Part shown: piece by piece, positions 1 to 10,079 of the stretch | Numbering within the stretch: the first letter of the stretch is position 1 | Layout: the number at the start of each line of letters is the position of its first letter | Assembly (NCBI RefSeq): GCF_004343155.1 | Contig: NZ_SMDC01000012.1 | Coordinates: 1-64,000 of the forward strand | Direction of reading: 5' to 3' | Length of the DNA: 64,000 nucleotides | Source of the DNA: Marichromatium gracile | Lineage (GTDB): Bacteria > Pseudomonadota > Gammaproteobacteria > Chromatiales > Chromatiaceae | Translations under genes and position numbers: made by a program | Notes under the pieces: model-generated | The model's database searches: none | What the model saw: the letters and a program-made list of their open reading frames with translations, nothing else | What the model was told of the DNA's origin: nothing

Positions 1-322
1 TTGCGGCAAGGTCCAGGCCTTCAGTCGCAATCGAGCTGCCTCAATCTCGCGCGGTGGGAGCTAACCACCACGGGGTGGCAAGATACAAGCCGCAAGGAAC
101 GCGAAGGGGAAAGTGACCAGCTATCAGTCGCCAGCCTCCAGTCGGCGTCCTCACTCAGCGACCGTCGCAAACGGCAAGCCGCGTAGGATGGGCAAAGTGC
201 AACGTGCCCATCTTCACAAGCTATCCGCCTCTTCGCCGGGCACGCTGCGCGTTGCCCGGCCTACCGCACTGGAGGCTGATAGCTGGAGGCTGGCGGCTGA
301 AAGCCGGCGGCTCGCCTCCCCC
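1..322. other. Gene-free stretch with repeat fragments
   Basis: I see no credible gene here. The stretch holds fragments of the dispersed intergenic repeats found elsewhere in the window: a GATGGGCAAAGTGCAACG..CCCATC type palindrome near 186-216, a second hairpin-like GCCGGGCACGCTGCGCG..CCCGGC near 235-265, and degenerate TGGCGGCTG units near 285-312. It may continue a feature that begins outside the window. Confidence 0.5.
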
Positions 323-649
323 TTACTCCGGCGAGACCAGCTTGAGTCCGACGATGCCGATGACGATCAGGCCGACGAAAAAGAAGCGGGCGAGGGTGGC
401 CGGTTCGGCGAACAGCCAGATGCCGATGGCGAAGGCGCCGACGGCGCCGATGCCGGTCCAGATTGCGTAGGCGGTGCCGATCGGGATGTCGCGCTGGGCG
501 AGCAGCAGCAGTGCGCCACTGGCGACCATGCAGGCGGCCGCGAACAGGATCCAACCCCAGCGCATGCCCTGATCGGTCATCCCGAGCTTGAGTCCGACCG
601 GCCAACCCCATTCGAACATGCCGGCGATGACGAGATAGATCCAGGCCAT
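323..649 (-). CDS. sugE: SMR-family guanidinium exporter SugE/Gdx
   Basis: A 108-residue, four-helix small multidrug resistance protein of the SugE/Gdx branch. In this family it exports guanidinium ion by proton exchange across the inner membrane and works as an antiparallel dimer. The invariant membrane glutamate of the SMR family is at residue 13 (IAGMFEWGW), and the Gdx signature GTAYAIWTGIGAVGA follows in the third helix region. Length matches the family (about 105). The gene is preceded by a poorly spaced GGAG, so translation may be weak. I looked for a guanidine riboswitch upstream and could not support one. Confidence 0.93.
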   Translation of the reverse strand: MAWIYLVIAGMFEWGWPVGLKLGMTDQGMRWGWILFAAACMVASGALLLLAQRDIPIGTAYAIWTGIGAVGAFAIGIWLFAEPATLARFFFVGLIVIGIVGLKLVSPE

Positions 650-735
650 TTTGGTGTCGCGTCTCCGTGATGCGTGGGTGGTGAAATCAGGCGAGTTGGC
701 TCTGTGCGAGCCGTGAAGTAGGAGCCGCCAGCCGC

Positions 736-890
736 CAGTGGCCGTCTGCCCTCACGCGGCTCGGCTTTCTTCGCGTCCTTTGGGTCTTTGCGGTTCAATC
801 TCCTGGCGGCTGGCGGCTGGCGGCTGGCGGCTGGCGGCTGGCGGCTGGCGGCTGAAAGGCTGATCGCTGGAGGCGCTTCTCTCCAGCACG
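736..890 (+). repeat. Compound intergenic repeat with (CTGGCGG)7 array
   Basis: A CTTCGCGTCCTTTGGGTCTT stretch leads into TTTGCGGTTCAATC and then about seven perfect copies of the heptamer CTGGCGG (803-853), followed by degenerate copies. The same order of modules recurs at about 23.8, 29.6 and 47.2 kb in the same orientation, with variant heptamers. Confidence 0.85.
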
Positions 891-908
891 TTCTTGGGTC
901 TCAGCGGC

Positions 909-1271
909 TCAGCCGTTCTGACGCGAGCCGCGCTCGATCTCGATGCCGACGTCGATGCCCACGCCGATGGCGCCGGGTTTGTTGATGCGCAGTCGTACCC
1001 AGGGGATGCCGAACTCCTCGCGCAGCACGGCGGCGCAGCGCTCGGCCAGGGTCTCGATCAGCTCGGCGCGGTTGTCGGTGACCTCGCGGCGGATGCGGCG
1101 GGCGACGGCGTCGTAGTCGAGGGCGTCGTCGATGTGGTCGGTGGCGGCGGCGCGGGCGGCGTCGGTGGCCAGCTCCAGGTCGAGGATCAGCGGGCGTGGC
1201 TGCGCCTTCTCCCAGTCGTGGATGCCGATGACGGTGTCGACGCGCAGGCCGCGGATGAAGACGGTGTCCAT
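909..1271 (-). CDS. folB: Dihydroneopterin aldolase FolB
   Basis: A 120-residue protein that matches dihydroneopterin aldolase, which converts 7,8-dihydroneopterin to 6-hydroxymethyl-dihydropterin and glycolaldehyde in folate synthesis (cytosol, octamer). Recognisable FolB blocks are FIRGLRVDTVIGIHDWE at the N terminus, a central DYDAVARRI helix and the C-terminal LRINKPGAIG with the catalytic-region lysine. The ATG at 1271 gives the usual family length; longer upstream extensions have no homology. It is divergent from plsY, as in many gammaproteobacteria, with about 100 bp between the two starts. Confidence 0.93.
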   Translation of the reverse strand: MDTVFIRGLRVDTVIGIHDWEKAQPRPLILDLELATDAARAAATDHIDDALDYDAVARRIRREVTDNRAELIETLAERCAAVLREEFGIPWVRLRINKPGAIGVGIDVGIEIERGSRQNG

Positions 1272-1370
1272 GACAGGCTCCGGTGGCGGCGAAAAGCGAG
1301 AGAGGATACGCCCCCGCGCCGGTACGCGCGAGGCTTGACCTGTGGCGGCATCCCGGGTCCAATGCGCGCC

Positions 1371-1964
1371 ATGATCATATCCATCCTGCTCATCATCGTC
1401 GCTTATCTGCTGGGCTCGCTCTCCAGCGCCATCATCGTCTGCCGTCTGATGGGGCTGCCCGATCCGCGTACCCAGGGCTCGAACAACCCCGGCGCGACCA
1501 ATGTGTTGCGCTTCGGCGGCAAGAAGGCCGCCGCCATCACCCTGCTCGGCGACAGCCTCAAGGGGCTGGTGCCGATGCTCGCCGGGCACCTGCTCGGGCT
1601 CGACCCGGTGGCGCTCGCCGGGGTCGGTCTGGCCGCCTTCATCGGCCATCTCTACCCGGTGTTCTTCGGCTTCAAGGGGGGCAAGGGGGTCGCCACCGCG
1701 CTCGGCGTGCAGTTCGGCCTCTACTGGCCGATCGGGCTCTGTGTCGCCGCGGTGTGGCTGTTCGTCGCCAAGGTGCTGAAGATCTCCTCGCTCTCGGGGC
1801 TGATCTCGATGGCGCTGGCGCCGCTGTTCGTATGGCTGTTCTGGGACGAGAAGCCGCTGATCGGTATGCAGCTGATCATCACCGGGCTGCTGATCTGGCG
1901 TCACCGCAGCAACATCCGCAACCTGCTCGAAGGCACCGAGGGACGGATCAGCGCGGGCGACTGA
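1371..1964 (+). CDS. plsY: Glycerol-3-phosphate acyltransferase PlsY
   Basis: An integral membrane acyltransferase that transfers the acyl group of acyl-phosphate to sn-glycerol-3-phosphate, the first step of phospholipid synthesis in the PlsX/PlsY route. Three conserved cytosolic motifs are visible: GSLSSAIIVCRLMGLPDPR with GSNNPGATNVLR, the GHLYPVFFGFKGGKGVATA phosphate-binding loop, and the C-terminal WRHRSNIRNLLEGTE. About five membrane segments; 197 residues from the ATG at 1371, or 200 from an alternative ATG at 1362. Neither has a clear Shine-Dalgarno, so the exact start is open. Confidence 0.94.
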   Translation: MIISILLIIVAYLLGSLSSAIIVCRLMGLPDPRTQGSNNPGATNVLRFGGKKAAAITLLGDSLKGLVPMLAGHLLGLDPVALAGVGLAAFIGHLYPVFFGFKGGKGVATALGVQFGLYWPIGLCVAAVWLFVAKVLKISSLSGLISMALAPLFVWLFWDEKPLIGMQLIITGLLIWRHRSNIRNLLEGTEGRISAGD

Positions 1965-1993
1965 GTCGTTCGCCGCCGCCTCGCTGTCGCGCT

Positions 1994-2033
1994 CACGAAC
2001 GCGCCGCCTGCCGATGCAGGCGGCGCGTTCGTG
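1994..2033. terminator. Perfect 18-bp hairpin between convergent genes
   Basis: Arms of 18 bases (CACGAACGCGCCGCCTGC and its exact complement) are separated by a CGAT loop. It lies between the 3' ends of plsY (+) and the TMEM43-like gene (-), so it probably serves both as a transcription end signal, although there is no T-tract on either strand. Confidence 0.7.
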
Positions 2034-2036
2034 CGT

Positions 2037-3182
2037 TCAGGCGGTGGTGCTGGTCGCGGCCTGTCGTGCGCCCTTGCGCCACTGTCCGGCGCCGAGCACG
2101 GCGAACAGCAGTGCGGCGACCAGCAAGGCGCCGCCGAGCAATGGACGGTGCGCGATCCAGGCCAGGGCGATGACCAGACTGCCGGTAGCCAGTGCGAGCA
2201 GCGCCGCGACCAGTCCGGTGGCGAAGCCGACCAGGCTGCCGAGCATCGGGATCAGGTCGGCGATGACCTTGAGCGGTGCGAGGATCAGCGCCAGGCCGAT
2301 CCACAGCGCCACCACGCCGCCCACGCGCAGCCCCCAGGTGAGCAGGGCGTTGGCGCTGTGGGCGTGCTCGAACATGGTGATGGCGTCGATCTGCCCCGGC
2401 TCGAGCAGGGCGATGGTGCCGTGCTTGAGTCGCGCGGTGACCAGGGTGTCGCCCTGCTGGCGCCCGATCGCGCTGATCTCGCCATCGGGGTCGACCACCC
2501 GGAAGCTGACTCGCAGGTCGCCGACCTCGGGGTTCGCCGGTGTGCCCTTGTAGAAGCCGCTGCCGTCGCTGACGAAGCCCGTCGGTGCCTCCTCGGCGTC
2601 GACCGGGAGCGTCCGCGCGCCGCCGATCTGCGAGACGAACGCGGGTGCAAGGCGAAAGGCGCCGAGGGTCACCCGGTCGGCCTGCCACTGCTCGCTGGTG
2701 TAGGGCATCGTCGGGTTGTGATGGCCCTCGGGGTGACGGAAGCCGCTGGAGTCGATCGGTTGGCTCGACCAGGTGCGCTGGTAGCTGTAGGTGGTCCGCG
2801 TGGTCTCGCCGCCGCCGAGTTCCTTGACCGTTTCCGATTCGCGCTGCTCGCTCCACTGATACATCTCGACCTGGCGCTCCAGGCGGATCGCCGGGACCTC
2901 GATGGCGAAGATGGGGTCGCGCAGCCGTGCATCGGTGTGGGTCGCGCCGCTGAGATGGACGAGTTCGCCATCATTGGCCGGGTCGACCGGTGTGGCGGCG
3001 ATCGCGACCACGGCCTCGGCGCCGGCATCGAGGGTGCGGGTGCGATCGATCGCGCGTCCCTCGTTCCACCACAGCAGCGAGCTGGCGACGACCACCAGGA
3101 TGAGGCCGAAGAGGATGCCGGTGAGCGCGCCGCCGATGCGGCTGAACCAGGAGCGGTGGGTGGTCTCGGTGAAGCTGTCCAT
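2037..3182 (-). CDS. TMEM43 family membrane protein
   Basis: A 381-residue protein of the TMEM43 (DUF1625) family. One N-terminal membrane helix (about 17-38, GALTGILFGLILVVVASSLL) is followed by the typical WWNEGRAIDRTRTLDAGA motif, a long soluble central region, and three to four hydrophobic helices at 285-370. In eukaryotes TMEM43 (LUMA) sits in the inner nuclear membrane. The bacterial role is unknown. It starts 6 bases after the tsaD stop codon and is therefore probably co-transcribed with tsaD, which does not by itself suggest a function. Confidence 0.85.
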   Translation of the reverse strand: MDSFTETTHRSWFSRIGGALTGILFGLILVVVASSLLWWNEGRAIDRTRTLDAGAEAVVAIAATPVDPANDGELVHLSGATHTDARLRDPIFAIEVPAIRLERQVEMYQWSEQRESETVKELGGGETTRTTYSYQRTWSSQPIDSSGFRHPEGHHNPTMPYTSEQWQADRVTLGAFRLAPAFVSQIGGARTLPVDAEEAPTGFVSDGSGFYKGTPANPEVGDLRVSFRVVDPDGEISAIGRQQGDTLVTARLKHGTIALLEPGQIDAITMFEHAHSANALLTWGLRVGGVVALWIGLALILAPLKVIADLIPMLGSLVGFATGLVAALLALATGSLVIALAWIAHRPLLGGALLVAALLFAVLGAGQWRKGARQAATSTTA

Positions 3183-3188
3183 CGTGCT

Positions 3189-4244
3189 CTATATCTCCGT
3201 TTCGATGGCAGGGGTGAGCGGTGCGAGCTCTTCCATCGGCCAGCGCGCGCGGGGTTTGAACAGCAGCGGCTCGGTGGCGCCGGCGGCGAGACGCTGCCAG
3301 CCGGCATAGGCGATCATGGCGCCGTTGTCGGTGCAGAGTTCGGGGCGGGGGTAGTGCGCCTCACAGCCCTCGGCGGCGAGCGCCTCACCCATGCGTGCGC
3401 GCAGCCTGCGGTTGGCGCTGACCCCGCCGGCGAGCACCAGGCGGCGGCGCCCGGTCTCGCGCAGCGCGCGGCGACACTTGATCACCAGGGTGTCGACCAC
3501 CGCCTCCTCGAAGGCGCGGGCGATGTCGGCGCGGGTCTGTGCGTCGATGCTGCCGCCGCTTTCCGCCTCGGCCTCGCGCAGGGTGTTGAGGGCGAAGGTC
3601 TTGAGGCCGCTGAAGCTGAAGTCGAGTCCGGGCCGGTCGGTCATCGGGCGCGGGAAGCGATAGCGCGTCGGATCGCCCTGCTCGGCCTCGCGCGAGAGCG
3701 CCGGTCCGCCGGGGTAGGGCAGACCGAGGATCTTGGCGGTCTTGTCGAAGGCCTCGCCGGCGGCGTCGTCGAGCGACTCGCCGAGGATGCGGTAACGTCC
3801 CACCCCGGTGACGTCGACGAGCTGGGTGTGTCCGCCCGAGACCAGCAGGGCGACGAAGGGGAAGGCGGGGGCCGAGTCCTCCAGCAGCGGCGCGAGCAGG
3901 TGCCCCTCCATGTGGTGCACGCCCACCGCCGGCACGCCGAGCGCCCAGGCGAGGCTGCGCCCGAGCGCGGTGCCGACCAGCAGCGCGCCGATCAGCCCGG
4001 GGCCGGCGGTGAAGGCCACGGCGTCGATGTCCTCGCGCGTCAGTCCGGCCTCGTCGAGCACCTCGCGGATCAGCGGCAGCGCCTTGCGGACATGATCGCG
4101 CGAGGCCAGCTCGGGCACCACGCCGCCGTACTCGGCGTGGATCGCGATCTGGCTGTAGACCGCGTGGGCGAGCAGACCATGCTCGCCGTCGTACAGGGCG
4201 ACGCCGGTCTCGTCGCAGGATGTCTCGATACCTAACACACGCAT
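3189..4244 (-). CDS. tsaD: tRNA threonylcarbamoyladenosine transferase TsaD
   Basis: TsaD transfers the threonylcarbamoyl group of TC-AMP to A37 of ANN-decoding tRNAs, acting with TsaB and TsaE. The 351-residue product begins [16 protein letters not shown], the classic ASKHA start. It carries the metal-binding HHMEGH, the nucleotide-loop SGGHTQLV, the [13 protein letters not shown] and PGGPALS segments, and the C-terminal [14 protein letters not shown]. The ATG at 4244 is chosen because it gives the family start exactly; an upstream start adds 20 unrelated residues. A TATACT -10 candidate lies at 4284-4289. Divergent to rpsU, as is usual in gammaproteobacteria. Confidence 0.97.
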   Translation of the reverse strand: MRVLGIETSCDETGVALYDGEHGLLAHAVYSQIAIHAEYGGVVPELASRDHVRKALPLIREVLDEAGLTREDIDAVAFTAGPGLIGALLVGTALGRSLAWALGVPAVGVHHMEGHLLAPLLEDSAPAFPFVALLVSGGHTQLVDVTGVGRYRILGESLDDAAGEAFDKTAKILGLPYPGGPALSREAEQGDPTRYRFPRPMTDRPGLDFSFSGLKTFALNTLREAEAESGGSIDAQTRADIARAFEEAVVDTLVIKCRRALRETGRRRLVLAGGVSANRRLRARMGEALAAEGCEAHYPRPELCTDNGAMIAYAGWQRLAAGATEPLLFKPRARWPMEELAPLTPAIETEI

Positions 4245-4356
4245 GCCGCAATGGCCCTCGAACACTGGAATCGCAAACGGTTTAGTATACGCGCTCGGGC
4301 CCACAGGCCCCGGTCCCCTGGCGAGGTTTCTCGCCGGGGTGTATGTGCTTTCGTCT

Positions 4357-4385
4357 TTGCAATCGACTCGGGGTTCTCGTAAAAT
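4357..4385 (+). promoter_or_regulatory. Sigma-70 promoter of rpsU-yqeY-dnaG-rpoD
   Basis: TTGCAA at 4357-4362 and TAAAAT at 4380-4385 with a 17-base spacer, each one mismatch from consensus. It lies 54 bases before the rpsU start and is the obvious head promoter of the macromolecular-synthesis operon. Confidence 0.8.
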
Positions 4386-4438
4386 CCCCCTTCTTTGTAT
4401 TGCCCAATCAACCCACTTGGAGCCATAAAGGACAATCC

Positions 4439-4654
4439 ATGCCCAGCGTTCGCGTCAAAGAAAACGAGCCGTTCGAGGTCGCCATGCGACGTTTCAAGCG
4501 TTCCTGCGAAAAGGCAGGGGTGCTTGCTGAGGTCCGCCGTCGCGAGTTCTACGAAAAGCCCACCTCCGAGCGCAAGCGCAAGAAGGCTGCGGCCGTCAAG
4601 CGCCACCAGAAGAAGCTGCAGCGCGAGGCACGTCGCTGGGAACGCCCGTACTGA
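4439..4654 (+). CDS. rpsU: 30S ribosomal protein S21
   Basis: A 71-residue basic protein identical in length to gammaproteobacterial S21, with [20 protein letters not shown] at the N terminus and a lysine/arginine-rich C terminus ending WERPY. S21 binds the 30S platform near the anti-Shine-Dalgarno and is needed for initiation. An AAAGGA ribosome site precedes the ATG. First gene of the rpsU-dnaG-rpoD operon, with yqeY inserted after it. Confidence 0.98.
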   Translation: MPSVRVKENEPFEVAMRRFKRSCEKAGVLAEVRRREFYEKPTSERKRKKAAAVKRHQKKLQREARRWERPY

Positions 4655-4784
4655 GGTTCCATCCCCGGCGTATCCCTGACCGAGGTCGACGGACCGGCGC
4701 CTGTCTCGCCCTGTCGGTTCCGTTGCGCGTCCAGAGCGAAACGATCTCGGCCTGACCCCATCCCTCAGGCTTCCTGAAAGACAC

Positions 4785-5228
4785 ATGCTCAAGCAGCAAA
4801 TCCAAGCGGATATGAAGTCCGCCATGAAGGCGGGCGACAAGGACCGGCTCGCGGTGATCCGGCTGATCATGGCCGCGGTCAAGCAGCGCGAGGTCGACGA
4901 GCGCATCGAGCTCGACGACGCCCAGGTGCTGGCGGTGCTCGACAAGATGGTCAAGCAGCGTCGCGACTCGATCGATCAGTACACCCAGGCCGGTCGCGAC
5001 GACCTGGCCAGCGGCGAGCGCGCCGAGGTCGAGATCATCCAGACCTATCTGCCCGCACAGCTGACCGAGGCCGAGATCGCCGCCTGTATCGACGAGGCCG
5101 TCGAGACCACCGGTGCCGCCGCGATGAGCGACATGGGCAAGGTGATGGGCGTGCTGCGCCCGAAGATCCAGGGGCGTGCTGACATGGGCGCGGTGAGCGC
5201 GCTCGTCAAGCAGCGGCTCGGGGGCTGA
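4785..5228 (+). CDS. GatB/YqeY domain protein
   Basis: A 147-residue YqeY-family protein related to the tail domain of the GatB amidotransferase subunit. The start MLKQQIQADMKSAMKAGDKD, the central YTQAGRDDLASGE and the C-terminal DMGKVMGVLRPKIQGRADMG are family hallmarks. A tRNA-related role is presumed from the GatB tail but not proven. Lying between rpsU and dnaG is a common arrangement in gammaproteobacteria, so it is part of the operon. Confidence 0.93.
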   Translation: MLKQQIQADMKSAMKAGDKDRLAVIRLIMAAVKQREVDERIELDDAQVLAVLDKMVKQRRDSIDQYTQAGRDDLASGERAEVEIIQTYLPAQLTEAEIAACIDEAVETTGAAAMSDMGKVMGVLRPKIQGRADMGAVSALVKQRLGG

Positions 5229-5269
5229 GTACCGGATCGTCGCGCGCCTCCGGGCGTTGGCATCCGCGC

Positions 5270-7000
5270 ATGGCTGGCAAGATCCCTCCGGAGTTCATCG
5301 ATGATCTCCTCACGCGCGTCGACATCGTCGATGTCATCGGCGCGCGGGTCCAGCTACGCAAGGCCGGAAAGGAATTCCAGGCGCGTTGTCCCTTCCACGA
5401 AGAAAAAACCCCGTCCTTCACCGTCAGTCCGGCCAAGCAGTTCTATCATTGTTTCGGCTGCGGCGCTCACGGTACCGCCATCGGGTTCCTCATGGAGCAC
5501 GATGGTCTGCCGTTTCGCGAGGCCATCGACGAACTGGCCCGGCTCGCCGGTGTCGAGGTCCCGATCGAGGGCGGGGAGCAGGTGCGCGGGCCGGATCACG
5601 GCCCGTTGTTCGCCCTGCTCGACGAGGCCGACGGGTTGTTTCGCCGCCAGCTGCGCGAGCACCCGCAGGCCGCGCGGGCGATCGATTATCTCAAGTCGCG
5701 TGGGTTGAGCGGCGAGATCGCCGCCCGTTACGGTATCGGTTTCGCGCCCGGGGGTGGAGATTTCCTGCTCTCGCGTCTGGGGCGTACGCCTGAGCGCTGT
5801 CGCCAGCTCGTCGACTGCGGTCTGATCGGCGAGCAGGACGGGCGGCGCTACGATCGCTTTCGCGATCGCATCATCTTCCCGATCCGCGATCGGCGCGGTC
5901 GGGTGATCGGGTTCGGGGGGCGGATCCTCGGTGACGGCCGCCCCAAGTATCTGAACTCGCCGGAGACGCCGCTCTTTCACAAGGGCCGCGAACTCTACGG
6001 ACTGTTCGAGGCCCAGCGCGGTGTCCGGCGCGGGCTCGAGCGGGTGCTGGTGGTCGAGGGCTATCTCGACGTCATCGCCCTGGCGCAACACGGTATCGAC
6101 TGCGCCGTGGCGACCCTGGGGACCGCGACCACCGCGGACCATCTGCAGCGCCTCTCGCGCACCGCGCCCGAGTTGGTGTTCTGCTTCGATGGCGATCGCG
6201 CCGGTCGCGACGCGGCCTGGAAGGCGTTGGAGACCACGCTGCCGCTGGCCAGCGGCAGCCAGACCCAGCGTTTCCTGTTCCTCCCCGAGGGCGAGGACCC
6301 GGACACCCTGGTGCGCAAGGAGGGCGCCGAGGGCTTCCTTGCCCGGGTCGAGCAGGCGACGCCGCTGTCGCAGTTCCTGTTCGACCAGCTCACCGCCCAG
6401 GTCGACATGACCACCATCGATGGCCGGGCGCGGCTCGCGCCGCTGGCCCGGCCATTGATCGATCGGGTGCCCGCGGGGGTCTTTCGTGACCTGCTCGAGC
6501 AGCGCCTGAGCGAGCTGGTCGGGCTGGAGCGGCGCGCGCCCTCGTCGCGACGTCGAACATCGCGGGCGCCGCGTCAGAGCGCGCTGGAGCAGCAGCGCCC
6601 GAGTCGTACCGCCTGGGCCATCGCGCTGCTGCTCAATCACCCGTCACTGATGGCGCGGGTGGACGAGCTGCCGACGGACTGGCGACGCGCCTCGAATCAA
6701 GGGGTCGGAATCCTCGTGGAGTTGCTTGAAACCATTCGGCAGCACCCAACTCTCACCAAGGCTGCGTTGATCGAGCGCTGGCGTGATCACCCGCACTTCG
6801 ATTATCTGCAGCGCCTGAGCGTACATCCGTTCCTGCGGCATGTCTCCGAGGAGGGCGCGGGGCCGGAGTTCGACGGGGCGCTGGAGCGGCTCGGTGCCGA
6901 GGTCCGCAAGCGCGAATGGTTGCGCAGCCTCGACGACAAGCTGCGTGCACGGGTCGGGCGGGACCCGGATGATCCACGCACTCATCGCGATGACTCATAA
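5270..7000 (+). CDS. dnaG: DNA primase DnaG
   Basis: Primase that makes RNA primers for the replisome with the DnaB helicase. The 576-residue chain shows the N-terminal CHC2 zinc ribbon (C40, H43, C61, C64), the RNA-polymerase core with YGLFEAQRGVRRGLERV, and the TOPRIM catalytic motifs VVEGYLDVIAL and FCFDGDRAGRDAA. The C-terminal third (from about residue 420) is the divergent DnaB-binding helical domain. Length is normal (E. coli 581). The start at 5270 has only a weak ribosome site, consistent with low expression of primase within this operon. Confidence 0.97.
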   Translation: MAGKIPPEFIDDLLTRVDIVDVIGARVQLRKAGKEFQARCPFHEEKTPSFTVSPAKQFYHCFGCGAHGTAIGFLMEHDGLPFREAIDELARLAGVEVPIEGGEQVRGPDHGPLFALLDEADGLFRRQLREHPQAARAIDYLKSRGLSGEIAARYGIGFAPGGGDFLLSRLGRTPERCRQLVDCGLIGEQDGRRYDRFRDRIIFPIRDRRGRVIGFGGRILGDGRPKYLNSPETPLFHKGRELYGLFEAQRGVRRGLERVLVVEGYLDVIALAQHGIDCAVATLGTATTADHLQRLSRTAPELVFCFDGDRAGRDAAWKALETTLPLASGSQTQRFLFLPEGEDPDTLVRKEGAEGFLARVEQATPLSQFLFDQLTAQVDMTTIDGRARLAPLARPLIDRVPAGVFRDLLEQRLSELVGLERRAPSSRRRTSRAPRQSALEQQRPSRTAWAIALLLNHPSLMARVDELPTDWRRASNQGVGILVELLETIRQHPTLTKAALIERWRDHPHFDYLQRLSVHPFLRHVSEEGAGPEFDGALERLGAEVRKREWLRSLDDKLRARVGRDPDDPRTHRDDS

Positions 7001-7015
7001 CTTTGTGATTTTTCG

Positions 7016-7024
7016 TGCTACAAT
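7016..7024 (+). promoter_or_regulatory. Extended -10 element before rpoD
   Basis: TGC directly followed by TACAAT forms an extended -10 (TGnTACAAT) 49 bases before the rpoD start, in an AT-rich gap. There is no good -35. It could be an internal promoter letting rpoD be expressed apart from dnaG. Confidence 0.4.
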
Positions 7025-7073
7025 CGGAAGTTTGCTCAAAAGCCGCCTTCCGCAGCATTAGTCAAGGTATCCC

Positions 7074-8945
<1,872 letters not shown>

Positions 8946-8959
8946 TCGGCTATCCTTTC

Positions 8960-8982
8960 GACCCGCCCATCCGCGGCGGGTC
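8960..8982 (+). terminator. Hairpin after rpoD
   Basis: GACCCGCC and GGCGGGTC form an 8-bp stem with a 7-base loop 15 bases after the rpoD stop and 11 bases before the tRNA. There is no T-tract, so it may be a weak terminator or an RNA-processing hairpin. Confidence 0.45.
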
Positions 8983-8992
8983 AGACCCCATC

Positions 8993-9068
8993 GGGCCGTT
9001 AGCACAGCGGTTAGTGCAGGGGACTCATAATCCCTTGGTCGTAGGTTCGAATCCTACACGGCCCACCA
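8993..9068 (+). tRNA. tRNA-Ile (CAU anticodon, lysidine type)
   Basis: A full cloverleaf can be folded: acceptor GGGCCGT/ACGGCCC, D arm GCAC..GTGC, anticodon arm GGGGA-CTCATAA-TCCCT, T arm GTAGG-TTCGAAT-CCTAC, and an encoded CCA end. The anticodon CAU could mean Met or Ile. The body (GACTCATAATC followed by TTGGTCG) resembles the minor tRNA-Ile2 whose C34 is changed to lysidine by TilS, so it would read AUA. A tRNA-Ile2 behind rpoD is also familiar from pseudomonads. Confidence 0.88.
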
Positions 9069-9393
9069 ACTCTGACATCCCCGGATCGACGACGAAGGCA
9101 GTCGTCTGAACCCTACACAGCAGTCAGTGACGACTTCGAGACGGCTCGACGTGAAGGTGCCAGGTGCGCGCCGAGACCGACGAGGAGGCCGACAGTGGTC
9201 ATGGGTGCTGTGAGGTGCGTCGATGCCGGGTCGACGACGACCTCGCTTTGCCTGCTCCAGCTCACTGGACGAGAAGACTGCACAGCGTCGCCATGGTCGA
9301 GGCCGAGTGCTACCTCGGCGAGCAAATCTGCCGCGAGTTCGGCTACGACATCACCCGCCTCGCGCACGACGCTCGTCAGCGCTGCCAAGCGGT

Positions 9394-9512
9394 GCACCGA
9401 CACCGGGGGTGGAGAACCGCTTGCATTGGGTAGTCGATATCATTTTCAGGATGACTGCTGCGTCTGGCCCTATCATGTCCCGCCAAACTTCAACACCTTA
9501 CGGATGTCGTAG
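9394..9512 (+). pseudogene. Remnant of an ISAs1-type transposase C terminus
   Basis: Around 9409 one frame reads VENRLHWVVDIIF. After a one-base shift the next frame reads FQDDCCVWPYHVPPNFNTLRM and then stops. Together these resemble the conserved C-terminal block of ISAs1/H-repeat transposases (VENxLHWVLDVxFxED...APxNxxxLRR). The rest of the element is missing. The preceding 9069-9393 has no convincing gene; one plus-strand frame (9292-9390) contains GEQICREFGYDITRLAHDAR, possibly a scrap of a small antitoxin-like protein, but this is weak. Confidence 0.5.
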
Positions 9513-10079
9513 CAGCGCATTCAGCCAGTACTCGGATTCTCGCCCCGGTCGCCGGTCGGCCGTTGTCCAGACCTCCACAGTCTCCAGTTCCTCGGTCTCG
9601 GACACCAGTGTTGCAAGCCTATCCTCATCGAGATCGGTGAATCGTCGACCGTTGTGCTCATGCTCGCCCGTGCCGTACTTGAACGAGGCATAGAGCACAC
9701 CGGCAGGTTTGAGCGATCGCGCGAGTCGGTGCAAAGCGGCAGGCAGCTCGGTCAGCGACACATGCAGCAAACTCGCACAGGCCCAGATGCCGTCGAAGGT
9801 TGCAGACCATTCGACCTCCTGGAAGCGGCGAATCTCGACATCGATCCCGCAATGGGCGGTGGCGAGCGAGGCCAGGGTCGGCGAGGCATCGAAAGCGGTC
9901 ACGGTATAGCCGCGTTCCAGGAAGGCGCGGGTATCACGGCCAGAGCCGCATCCGGCATCGAGCAGTCGCCCGCCCGGCGGGACATGAGCGAGAAAGCGTG
10001 CGTAGAGCGGCTCCATGTCGACGTCGTGCGTCGCGGCGAAGAAAGCGCTGGCATGGGTGTTGTAGTAATCAAGAGTCAT
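9498..10079 (-). CDS. Class I SAM-dependent methyltransferase
   Basis: A 193-residue Rossmann methyltransferase. Motif I is LLDAGCGSGRDTRAF (about 39-53), the acidic end of strand 2 is VTAFDASPTLA, and motif IV is FDGIWACASLLHV. It begins with YYNTHASAFFAATHDVDM, a start seen in small-molecule and TehB-like methyltransferases. The substrate cannot be told from sequence. It lies alone on the minus strand in the accessory patch behind the tRNA, back to back with a broken gene on the other strand. The reading frame is intact and of normal length. Confidence 0.85.
   Translation of the reverse strand: MTLDYYNTHASAFFAATHDVDMEPLYARFLAHVPPGGRLLDAGCGSGRDTRAFLERGYTVTAFDASPTLASLATAHCGIDVEIRRFQEVEWSATFDGIWACASLLHVSLTELPAALHRLARSLKPAGVLYASFKYGTGEHEHNGRRFTDLDEDRLATLVSETEELETVEVWTTADRRPGRESEYWLNALLRHP

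Noticed and set aside
650-735. Possible guanidine riboswitch upstream of sugE
   Set aside because: ACGG tetramers occur in the leader but are not in the loops of two paired hairpins as a guanidine-II element needs, and no guanidine-I or -III fold could be drawn.
8993-9068. Elongator tRNA-Met instead of tRNA-Ile2
   Set aside because: The CAU anticodon allows both, but the anticodon-stem and variable region resemble the minor tRNA-Ile. A tRNA model with TilS identity elements would settle it.
9164-9433. Small gene encoding a protein with GEQICREFGYDITRLAHDAR
   Set aside because: The first half of the frame is unlike protein and runs into the transposase remnant; it may be a scrap of an antitoxin-like gene but cannot be supported as a gene.
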